Below are positions 6,747 to 13,150 of a stretch of DNA of 37,824 nt, in pieces; within the stretch, counting starts at the first letter, position 1, and each line of letters opens with the position of its first letter. The position numbers and the translations under genes are program-made. The stretch is from positions 1 to 37,824 of the forward strand of contig NZ_MLQQ01000027.1 in NCBI RefSeq assembly GCF_001865995.1, read 5' to 3'. Source of the stretch: Anaerobacillus arseniciselenatis (GTDB lineage: Bacteria; Bacillota; Bacilli; Bacillales; Anaerobacillaceae). The notes below the pieces were generated by a model that was given only the letters and a program-made list of their open reading frames with translations, ran no database searches and was not told the origin of the DNA.

Positions 6747-6777
6747 AAGTTAATTTTATGTTACATGAAATTAACTT
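6747..6777. promoter_or_regulatory. Inverted repeat upstream of the propeptide gene
   Basis: AAGTTAATTT and AAATTAACTT form perfect 10-bp arms around an 11-nt centre (TATGTTACATG). The site starts 24 nt upstream of the propeptide ATG, in the intergenic region shared with the receptor gene. It is a candidate binding site for the PlcR-like regulator or another repressor. Confidence 0.5.
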
Positions 6778-6802
6778 AGATAGTTTTTTTGAGGAAATCT
6801 AT

Positions 6803-6822
6803 TTCATGATAATTTTCATGAA
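6803..6822. promoter_or_regulatory. 20-bp palindrome resembling a PlcR box
   Basis: TTCATGATAATTTTCATGAA pairs with itself at 9 of 10 positions. It matches much of the PlcR box TATGNAWWWWTNCATA (ATG, WWWW centre, CAT). It sits between the divergent propeptide and receptor genes, 112 bp before the receptor start, as an operator for autoregulation would. Confidence 0.5.
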
Positions 6823-6933
6823 CATTTCTAGCTTTTCTATCAAATTCCAATAAATAATATAATTCTATTGATAATTTAACTTCACAACATTACCAATATT
6901 TAGGTATTATTGCTATATAGGGGGGGATTAAAT

Positions 6934-7827
6934 ATGCAGTACAATATTGGATTGAAAATAAAAGAATTACGTAAATATTGGAGGATGACACAAGAAGAGT
7001 TAGCGGATAACATCTGTTCTCAAGCAATGATCAGTACTATAGAAAATGATGAAAACGTTTATACTTCAGCACTATTATTAAATGCCCTAAGTCAACGTCT
7101 AGGAGTTTCTATTGATTACTTTTTTCAAGAAACTAATGTAACAAATTATAGTTATGTAAACGAAGTATGTGATCAATTAACAAAGTTAATTCAATTCAAA
7201 GAATATGCCCAAGCTTATGATATGGTTAAGTTAGAAAAGAAAAATCCCTTGTTTAATAAAGTTATTCATCTTAAACAATTTTTATTATGGAGAGAAGCGA
7301 TCTGTATAAACTATCTATATGACAATAAAAAATTATCCCTAAAGTTATTAGAAGAAGCTCTTTCTTATTCAGAAACTACTTCCAAAAATTTTAGTAATAG
7401 AGATATTGAAATATATATTAGTAAAGCTATAATGTTAAATGAATTAAGTCAATTTAGTGAGGCTGATTTATTGTATGTGAAGCTAATTAATTTTTGTGAG
7501 AAATCTCCAAACATAATAAAAAAATCTATTTTAATTAACTTATATTATAATGCTGCTAGAAATGCAGACTTGTTAAATGATGAAAAGAAAGCTTTGAACT
7601 TTTGTGAAAATGGAATTAACCTATGTCAAAAAGAACAAACGATGTTTTTACTTGGTTATTTATTTTATCTAAAGGGACAAATCTTATATAAAAAAATTGG
7701 AGAATATAGTGAAGAAGTATTGAAGTGGTACGAAGAAGCTAATTGGGTGTTTAAAAAAAACGGTGACTTTGGTAATTATAAACTTATATTGGATAAAATA
7801 AATACTATTAAGGTGGCTTGTAATTAA
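6934..7827 (+). CDS. PlcR/NprR-type peptide-sensing transcription regulator (RRNPP family)
   Basis: This 297-residue protein has an N-terminal XRE-type helix-turn-helix (residues about 5-61, LRKYWRMTQEELADNICSQ then LGVSIDYFF) followed by about 230 residues of helical TPR repeats. This is the layout of PlcR, NprR and Rgg-like receptors. Family knowledge: the TPR domain binds a re-imported oligopeptide, which switches DNA binding. The start at 6934 was chosen for GGGGGG 7 nt upstream; an ATG 24 nt earlier lacks a site. A divergent gene for a 39-residue secreted propeptide lies 210 bp away with two palindromes between. Likely targets are its own gene, the propeptide, and perhaps the secreted protein and TldD-like operon that follow. 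The family is clear; the targets are inferred. Confidence 0.85.
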   Translation: MQYNIGLKIKELRKYWRMTQEELADNICSQAMISTIENDENVYTSALLLNALSQRLGVSIDYFFQETNVTNYSYVNEVCDQLTKLIQFKEYAQAYDMVKLEKKNPLFNKVIHLKQFLLWREAICINYLYDNKKLSLKLLEEALSYSETTSKNFSNRDIEIYISKAIMLNELSQFSEADLLYVKLINFCEKSPNIIKKSILINLYYNAARNADLLNDEKKALNFCENGINLCQKEQTMFLLGYLFYLKGQILYKKIGEYSEEVLKWYEEANWVFKKNGDFGNYKLILDKINTIKVACN

Positions 7828-7876
7828 AATAAATTTAAAGTGAGGTATTATGTAAGAGTCAGCTTTTTTTATGTTG

Positions 7877-7941
7877 TTTATAAATACTTCTTACAAACAC
7901 ACCCCCATCATGGGTTAGATGGGGGCAAACGTATTTATAAA
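7877..7941. repeat. Nested inverted repeats
   Basis: Outer arms TTTATAAATAC (7877-7887) and GTATTTATAAA (7931-7941) are perfect 11-bp complements. Inside them CCCCCATC (7902-7909) and GATGGGGG (7918-7925) form a second 8-bp stem. The two nested stems, one AT-rich and one GC-rich, go beyond a simple terminator. Possible roles are a terminator of the regulator gene, a replication or transfer origin hairpin, or an element end. Confidence 0.6.
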
Positions 7942-7999
7942 AGAAGGAGATTACGTCTACATTTTGGGATTTTGTAGGCTAAACAAATTTTAGATTTAT

Positions 8000-8164
8000 T
8001 TAACCCTTTCCTTTCAGTTCCTCAATTTCTTTTTGGAGCTCTCTGATCTTTAAATCTTTTTTTCTATAGCTGCTTCTCAACCAAAAATAGATTAGTAATA
8101 CTACACCAATTACACTAACAAAAATTAAGACCATAAATATAATCAAATGCATTTCTGTAGCCAT
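8000..8164 (-). CDS. Small single-span membrane protein
   Basis: This 54-residue protein starts MATEMHLIIFMVLIFVSVIG, has one membrane segment (residues about 6-29), then a basic turn (LRSSYRKK) and a Leu-heptad-like charged tail (IRELQKEIEELKGKG). This predicts a membrane-anchored short coiled coil facing the cytosol. GGAGTGA lies 8 nt before the ATG. Small proteins of this shape occur next to toxin, bacteriocin and phage-shock-like genes, but no specific family was recognised. It is convergent with the PlcR-like regulator gene. Confidence 0.65.
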   Translation of the reverse strand: MATEMHLIIFMVLIFVSVIGVVLLIYFWLRSSYRKKDLKIRELQKEIEELKGKG

Positions 8165-8310
8165 AAATGTTGTCACTCCTCTTTTTAAGGGGATTTCCTG
8201 ATATTTAACAGGTCAACTATTATCAATAATTAATTGTTAATTTTTTTTTGTTCGTCATTTTTCAAACCTATTTTTATTATAACATTAAAAGGTAAATGTT
8301 AATATAATCC

Positions 8311-8351
8311 AAAAAGAGAAAAGCAGACCTAATTACGAATATCGGTCTGCT
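8311..8351 (-). terminator. Terminator of the secreted-protein gene
   Basis: On the minus strand AGCAGACC and GGTCTGCT form an 8-bp stem with a 14-nt loop followed by TTTCTCTTTTT. It lies 60 nt after the stop of the secreted-protein gene. Confidence 0.7.
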
Positions 8352-8407
8352 AATTACTTGTTAGATAAGATGTTATTACTAGGATGAATTTCTGAAAAAT
8401 TAAACCG

Positions 8408-9112
8408 TTATTTTAAAGGTGTAAGATTACTTAAACCAGTTTTATATCCGTCATTCCCTACCAAAGTGTTAAGTGTCATCGAAGAACTAAAATTTTCTCC
8501 GAATAAGGAATAGTCAACCCTAAAATTAGAATGAGCATAATGAGTTGAAGTTTCAAATCTTCTGTGCAATGTTGTTGTTTCTTCCTCTTTTTTTCCTCCT
8601 ATCACAGTAGCGGTCCCGTCATATACTGTTAAAATATAATCGTTATCGCTTCCCGATCTAATTACAGCTTCGATATAATATTGTGCGTTAACGAGACCTG
8701 TGTTGTAATACGTTCTAATTGTATAAGTTCCGGGCGATAACCCTGTATGCATTAATCCAATATCATCGTTGTAAGTGTCATCTTCAGATTTTATTATTTC
8801 ACTACCTACCTTAGCTTTTGATCCGTCTGAGAATGTAATGATATTAGATTCATTCATTTGTAGACTTTGTATTTCTTCTAATGCAAAGTCCGCGTTCTCT
8901 TGTTTCAATGAATCTAGCATTTCCCCATCTTTAAGCTTTTTTAATAGTTTTTTCTGTGTTTCCAAATCAATTCCTAACTCATCAAAAGATTTTAGAATTT
9001 CTTTTTCGTACTTTTTTACACTTTCAGATGTTGTTGATTTACTTTCAGCTGATACCATTGTTCCAGTAAACATCATCAATACAACTAATAGTAAAGCAAA
9101 TATTTTTTTCAC
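8408..9112 (-). CDS. Secreted protein of unknown function
   Basis: This 234-residue protein has a clear Sec signal peptide (MKKIFALLLVVLMMFTGTMV, cut after VSAES). A GTG start at 9112 is chosen because GGAGG lies 8 nt upstream; the earlier in-frame ATG actually contains that ribosome binding site. The mature part has a helical charged region (about residues 25-80) and a beta-rich C-terminal half with Tyr/Thr-rich strands (YTIRTYYNTGLVNAQYYIE). No cysteine pairs and no catalytic motif are seen. It is divergent from the TldD-like operon and near a PlcR-like regulator, so it may belong to a secreted antimicrobial or communication locus. That is inference from position only. Confidence 0.7.
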   Translation of the reverse strand: MKKIFALLLVVLMMFTGTMVSAESKSTTSESVKKYEKEILKSFDELGIDLETQKKLLKKLKDGEMLDSLKQENADFALEEIQSLQMNESNIITFSDGSKAKVGSEIIKSEDDTYNDDIGLMHTGLSPGTYTIRTYYNTGLVNAQYYIEAVIRSGSDNDYILTVYDGTATVIGGKKEEETTTLHRRFETSTHYAHSNFRVDYSLFGENFSSSMTLNTLVGNDGYKTGLSNLTPLK

Positions 9113-9277
9113 CTTAATCTCCTCCAACTTCATTCAAGATATAATATGGGATGTTTTTACACTTGGCTTGTACTTGCACTACACCATATTCGAGAGTAAA
9201 CCTTCTCCTATTTCTTCTGGCCAGAAGTTATTTAAATAGTATATGAATAACTTAAATAATTCTAATCTGGTACTTCG

Positions 9278-10324
9278 GTGACATGTAGATATTTATTATG
9301 TTTTTCTTTATATATTGCTATTTATCCCGGTATTTTTGTATATTCTATCAATGTATTGATAAAGTTACTACACAAACTAATTGAACAAACTTTTCATTTT
9401 GAAACAAAAATAGCAATCGAAACTGTCAGCAACAAAAAAATACTATATGATTCTGACTCCTTAACAGGATTGCAGGATGAAGTTTATTATATTATTTCCT
9501 ATAATATTGATCAATTTGGCATAAATCTTATCAGTGATTTCCATGTTCTTGAGAGAATAAACAAAGATAGTATTCACAGAGTATTGGTGAAAATAAAGAA
9601 TGAAATCAATTGGTTCTTTTCTACAAAGAAATCATTGCCAAAAGATCTAGATTCTTATAAAGTGGCCTTTAATAGCTACTCATCGGGTCTATTTTCCCAC
9701 GAATTTTTGGGTCATTTTTTAGAGACTGATCATTTTTTTCGGTCTCCATTGAATAGGGAAAAGGAATGGAATTTCAGCCGACATCTTACAATCTTTGAGA
9801 ATTTTCACATTCCAGAAACCTTTGATGATAACGGCGACCCCATCACAAAAAACATTCCATTGATAAGGAATGGGGAAATCCTCCATTTGCTTAGTAGCCG
9901 GTTGGACCAGCAACATTCTCATAATACCGGCAATGGGCGGAGAGAAAATCTAAGAATGCCGGTGATTACTAGAATGCGATCTATGTTTGTTCAGCCAGGA
10001 AAGACTTCGGAAGAGAAACACATTGAAAGCATTAACAAGGGAATTTATATACATAAAATTGGAATGGGCGAAGTCAACATTTTTACAGGTGATTTTTCTG
10101 TAGAAGTATCTCATGCTAGTCTAATAGAAGCAGGACAATTCACTGCATCAATCGAGCCGTTTCATTTGTATTTGGATATTAGACATTTTTTTGATAAAGA
10201 GATTGTCTTTTGCAGCAATAGTAATGAATACCATAGCCTCTGCGGTAAAAAAGGGGCAACCGTCAAGGTCAAATATATTTCTCCGTCTATCATTATTGAG
10301 GGGTTGGGCAATGCAATTCAATAA
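9278..10324 (+). CDS. Divergent TldD-family zinc metalloprotease
   Basis: This 348-residue protein carries the TldD/PmbA hallmarks: HEFLGH (His141, Glu142, His146, the HExxxH zinc site), GNGRRENLRMPVITRM (218-233), GEVNIFTGDFSVEV and a late LCGKKG segment with Cys322 where TldD has its third zinc ligand. Family knowledge: TldD acts with TldE (PmbA) to degrade unfolded peptides and to remove leaders from modified peptides such as microcin B17. It is short: TldD is about 480 residues with the zinc site near 260, so the N-terminal domain here is roughly half size. The first 25 or so residues are hydrophobic and may not be translated; no good ribosome binding site precedes the ATG. It leads a plus-strand operon with a small peptide gene and an ABC ATPase, suggesting peptide maturation. 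Confidence 0.75.
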   Translation: MTCRYLLCFSLYIAIYPGIFVYSINVLIKLLHKLIEQTFHFETKIAIETVSNKKILYDSDSLTGLQDEVYYIISYNIDQFGINLISDFHVLERINKDSIHRVLVKIKNEINWFFSTKKSLPKDLDSYKVAFNSYSSGLFSHEFLGHFLETDHFFRSPLNREKEWNFSRHLTIFENFHIPETFDDNGDPITKNIPLIRNGEILHLLSSRLDQQHSHNTGNGRRENLRMPVITRMRSMFVQPGKTSEEKHIESINKGIYIHKIGMGEVNIFTGDFSVEVSHASLIEAGQFTASIEPFHLYLDIRHFFDKEIVFCSNSNEYHSLCGKKGATVKVKYISPSIIIEGLGNAIQ

Positions 10325-10457
10325 TAAAGTGTTCACCATTTCATATCACAAATTTTATAAAAGAGTATTTTGGGAAAGTCTTACAGAACATTCACCATTC
10401 AACAGGGCTGTTCCCTTATTAGATTTATGTGAAAAGTTGTTTCAACCTTCCACTTAA
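10311..10457 (+). CDS. 48-residue peptide, candidate precursor or small partner protein
   Basis: GAGGGG lies 7 nt before this ATG, which overlaps the end of the TldD-like gene. The product starts MQFNNKVFTISYHKFYKRVF and ends CEKLFQPST. It has aromatic and basic residues, one Cys, and no signal peptide. Its stop overlaps the next ATG (TAATG), so it is translationally coupled on both sides. In a cluster with a TldD-like protease and an ABC exporter, a small peptide gene is a natural candidate substrate. It could equally be the detached N-terminus of the next protein. No known precursor family was recognised. Confidence 0.5.
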   Translation: MQFNNKVFTISYHKFYKRVFWESLTEHSPFNRAVPLLDLCEKLFQPST

Positions 10458-11149
10458 TGATGGTAGAAAGAAAATTACAAGTGGATGACTATCAGGTTTC
10501 TTTTTCCTTTAGTGAGGATGGACAATTGGATATGATCCAAATTTATTGTTTCCTTGTGGAAGAAGATGTTGAGATTAACACTGCAGTTATTAAAAACGAT
10601 AAACATGTCATCAATAATGTTGAGACTTTTCTAAATAGATTGATAGAAAGCAACATACCCAAACAAAACTGCCAGAGGAACCATTATAGCTATTTATTGA
10701 TTGAGAAAAGTCAATTAACAACCTTGCTAAATCTGTGTTACCAATATATCTGTAACAATAAAATCAAAATTACAAGGCAAAATGAAACTGATACCATTGA
10801 GTTTCTTGTTTACGATCATCTATCAGATGCCGAAAAGAAAGAAGAATTGTTTTCAGAGCAACTAATGGAAAATTATCACCCAATGAGAAACATAACAAAA
10901 GTCGAAAAAGTTATTACGAATAGGACAATCAGAGAAGATGACCACGATAAAGTTTTGATACTGAAGGAAATAGTCAATTACTCAACCATTTTGAATTTTT
11001 ATAATGGCCAACTCAATATAGTCGGTAAAGCAGTTCCATATCAAGATTGTGGCAGCAGTCTAAAATCGCTGTTCTCGTTTGAATTCAATGATCTCATAAA
11101 GAATTACAAAATATTAGGTGGTCATCAAGGACTCTTATTAAAATATTAA
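10457..11149 (+). CDS. Unknown 230-residue protein, possibly a degenerate TldE-like partner
   Basis: This is a soluble protein of mixed alpha/beta composition with no signal peptide or membrane segment. The C-terminal part (NFYNGQLNIVGKAVPYQD then FEFNDLIKNYKILGG) faintly resembles the end of TldE/PmbA proteins, which work as partners of TldD and lack the zinc site. It begins at an ATG overlapping the preceding stop codon. Downstream, 38 nt later, is an ABC ATPase gene. If it is TldE-like it is about half the normal length of 440. Treat it as unknown with a suggested partner role. Confidence 0.5.
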   Translation: MMVERKLQVDDYQVSFSFSEDGQLDMIQIYCFLVEEDVEINTAVIKNDKHVINNVETFLNRLIESNIPKQNCQRNHYSYLLIEKSQLTTLLNLCYQYICNNKIKITRQNETDTIEFLVYDHLSDAEKKEELFSEQLMENYHPMRNITKVEKVITNRTIREDDHDKVLILKEIVNYSTILNFYNGQLNIVGKAVPYQDCGSSLKSLFSFEFNDLIKNYKILGGHQGLLLKY

Positions 11150-11187
11150 TTCAAATATTATAACTCTTTTTTAAGGGAAGTGAAAGC

Positions 11188-11886
11188 ATGATTCAATTAG
11201 ATTCAATTTCAAAGTCGTATGGGGATAAGAAAGTATTGAATGGTATTACCTTCGAATTCAGAACGGGAAACATTTATGGATTAATTGGGCGTAACGGAGC
11301 AGGTAAAACAACATTACTAAAAATTTTAATGAGAATCATTAGGAACCATGAGGGAAATGTTTTATTTCATGGCGATAACATTAACACTGTGGATATTCTT
11401 AATCTCCCCTTCGTCTTTATAGGAGATACACCTGTTTTATATCAAGATCTAACTGCCCGTGAACAAATGCTTTTCATTTGTAAACTAAATAAAATATCAA
11501 AAGAAGAGGCAATAAAAAAAATACAACATCTAGCAAAACAGCTAAAACTGGAAGAATATATGGATTATTATCCACGAAGTGTTTCAAGAGGAACATTGCA
11601 GCGTATTAATATTGCCATAGGAATGCTGCGAGAATCGAATGTCTACTTCTTCGATGAACCATTTATTACCTTAGATCCCGTACAAGTTGATACTGTAGAG
11701 CAGATGTTCCTGAATCACAAATCAACCACCAGGATTCAAATCATTTCAAGCCATGATTTAGACAGTTTGGAAACGATTTGTGATAAATATTTGATTTTGA
11801 AGGATGGACAATTATTAGAGTTTGAACCGGGAACCTTAGATCGAAAACAAATCACTAAATTGATAGGCGATAGCTATGATAGTTGA
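11188..11886 (+). CDS. ABC transporter ATP-binding protein
   Basis: This 232-residue protein has Walker A GRNGAGKTT (34-42), a Q-loop region near 80-90, a degenerate signature SVSRGTLQR (131-139, instead of LSGGQ), Walker B VYFFDEP (152-158) and an H-loop SSHD near 191-194. AAGGGAAGTGAAAGC precedes the ATG. Its end overlaps the start of a membrane protein, forming an ATPase/permease pair. Similar pairs export or give immunity to peptides and bacteriocins. With the TldD-like protease upstream, the likely cargo is a matured peptide. The function of the ATPase is secure; the cargo is inferred. Confidence 0.85.
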   Translation: MIQLDSISKSYGDKKVLNGITFEFRTGNIYGLIGRNGAGKTTLLKILMRIIRNHEGNVLFHGDNINTVDILNLPFVFIGDTPVLYQDLTAREQMLFICKLNKISKEEAIKKIQHLAKQLKLEEYMDYYPRSVSRGTLQRINIAIGMLRESNVYFFDEPFITLDPVQVDTVEQMFLNHKSTTRIQIISSHDLDSLETICDKYLILKDGQLLEFEPGTLDRKQITKLIGDSYDS

Positions 11887-12397
11887 TTTAGTCTATTTTA
11901 TAGGCCTCAATAAAGTAAGACAGTACATTCGGATGATAAAAAAGAACAAATTTAATGGGGTGATTTTTTTATTGTTACTCATATTTTTTCTCCCATTGTC
12001 CGTGGAGTTATTTCAAGTGTATGAAAATCTCATTATAAAGTGGTTTCCAATTGCTTTGTTTGCTTACGGTTTGGCAAAGGTCTTTCAAAATAATCCTATT
12101 TTGAATATACCATTCCAAACCTTTGAAATGAAAGTTCTTTCTTTAAATAGCCTTAAACTGTACATTTTTCTTAAAACGGTTGCATCTTCTCTCTTTATTG
12201 CAGCAATCTTGCTGATCTTGGAGGCAGATTTCACACCTATTCTATATGTATCACTTATTGCCAACAGCTTGGCCAACTATATTGGATTTATTAAATATCA
12301 GATTTCTACTATAAAAATGTATTTCTTCTTGTCAATTTCTATACTGGCCAAGCCTTTGCTAATGCGATACCGTTCTTTTGCATTTCTGACAGAGTAA
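11876..12397 (+). CDS. Short membrane protein, ABC permease-like, possibly truncated
   Basis: This 173-residue protein has about four or five hydrophobic segments (GVIFLLLLIFFLPLSVEL; KWFPIALFAYGLAKVF; FLKTVASSLFIAAILLILEA; later YFFLSISILAKP). It overlaps the ATPase gene by 11 nt, so it is probably its membrane partner. Permeases of this type usually have six segments and 230 or more residues; this one ends soon after a segment (SFAFLTE) close to the junction with the oppositely oriented backbone genes. Truncation at the edge of the inserted block is likely. Confidence 0.6.
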   Translation: MIVDLVYFIGLNKVRQYIRMIKKNKFNGVIFLLLLIFFLPLSVELFQVYENLIIKWFPIALFAYGLAKVFQNNPILNIPFQTFEMKVLSLNSLKLYIFLKTVASSLFIAAILLILEADFTPILYVSLIANSLANYIGFIKYQISTIKMYFFLSISILAKPLLMRYRSFAFLTE

Positions 12398-12453
12398 CCG
12401 AAGCTACTGACATGTGTGTGTCCTCCTATTAGTAAGAGAATAGAGGTATCCCC

Positions 12454-12744
12454 CTATTGTCCTATATGGTCTAGTAAATTTTCGTTAAAACTTCCAAACA
12501 GATCATCTAATGCTTCCTCATTAAAATCAGCAAATGGATCATCTTGTTTAGAAACTTTTTTTATGATTGGCTCCGTATGATAACGTTTATAGCAACCGCA
12601 ATATTCTTTTGCTTCGCTATCGATCTCATTATCAGCATAGTAGCAATTCCCCTTCCCTATTTCGCAGTAAATCCAAAATGAGCAACAAGAAAATCCTCCT
12701 TTACTGAAGCATAATTTTGTGAAGTTACCTTTAATTTCAGCCAT
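12454..12744 (-). CDS. Small cysteine-rich unknown protein
   Basis: This 96-residue protein starts at MAEIKGNFTKLCF, with an ATG that overlaps the upstream gene's stop (ATGGCTGA). The middle is rich in cysteine (CFSKGGFSCCSFWIYCEIG, CYY, YCGCYKRYH), about eight Cys, suggesting zinc or another metal site. The tail is acidic (DDPFADFNEEALDDLFGSF). The longer upstream reading of this frame was rejected because it overlaps a better gene. It is the last gene of the backbone block before the accessory insertion. Function unknown. Confidence 0.6.
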   Translation of the reverse strand: MAEIKGNFTKLCFSKGGFSCCSFWIYCEIGKGNCYYADNEIDSEAKEYCGCYKRYHTEPIIKKVSKQDDPFADFNEEALDDLFGSFNENLLDHIGQ

Positions 12745-12916
12745 TTGCTTTCTCCTTAATCTGTTCTTGATACGCATTTTCACAGAAGTAAAGAACAACT
12801 CTATCAAGGTCCGAAATATTAATGGTGAAGTCATTATCAGCAACTTGCTTTAAATGACGATATTTTGTTTTCATGAAATATCCATTTGCGTACATTACTT
12901 CATTTAACAAGGCCAT
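12737..12916 (-). CDS. Small unknown protein, translationally coupled
   Basis: This 59-residue protein (MALLNEVMYANGYFMKTKYR onward, ending EQIKEKANG) has a start that overlaps the stop of the gene before it and a stop that overlaps the next start, giving a three-gene coupled string. It has a middle segment INISDLDRVVLYFCENA and no membrane segment. It is not recognised. Support comes from tight coupling and protein-like codons. Confidence 0.55.
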   Translation of the reverse strand: MALLNEVMYANGYFMKTKYRHLKQVADNDFTINISDLDRVVLYFCENAYQEQIKEKANG

Positions 12917-13098
12917 TGGGCAGTATCCTGCTTCAACATCTTCTCAATGAACAATTTAATCGTTTCGGTAGTAGCGATTGCTATGCTTAATTCGCCTCTA
13001 CTATAGTATTCACGATTATAATGTTGTGCTTTAGTGTCACCAATGCAAAGTTTTTCAATGGTTAGTTCTAAATTGTCTTTTGTAATAACTTTTTCCAT
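12904..13098 (-). CDS. Small unknown protein
   Basis: This 64-residue protein starts at MEKVITKDNLELTIEKLCIG. The upstream extension of the frame would run through a terminator hairpin, so the internal ATG is preferred even though its ribosome binding site is weak. It ends DTAQWPC, with the stop overlapping the next start. No domain was recognised. It lies just after the helicase terminator, so its transcription may depend on readthrough. Confidence 0.5.
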   Translation of the reverse strand: MEKVITKDNLELTIEKLCIGDTKAQHYNREYYSRGELSIAIATTETIKLFIEKMLKQDTAQWPC

Positions 13099-13115
13099 TG
13101 AAGGACTTTCAGATT

Positions 13116-13145
13116 CAAAAAAGGACAGCAATTGCTGCCCTTTTT
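13116..13145 (-). terminator. Intrinsic terminator after the helicase gene
   Basis: On the minus strand AAAGGGCAGC and GCTGTCCTTT form a 10-bp stem with an AATT loop, followed by more T. It lies directly after the helicase stop codon, and three coupled small genes follow in the same direction. Confidence 0.75.
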
Positions 13146-13150
13146 AAACA

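Noticed and set aside
7902..7925. CRISPR-like repeat
   Set aside because: There is one hairpin only, with no repeated units or spacers; no CRISPR array was seen in the window.
8775..9239. 154-codon plus-strand frame rich in Ser and Phe
   Set aside because: It lies opposite the secreted-protein gene, which has a signal peptide, ribosome binding site and terminator.
12745..12843. N-terminal extension of the cysteine-rich protein
   Set aside because: It overlaps a better-supported 59-codon gene in another frame whose stop overlaps the internal ATG.
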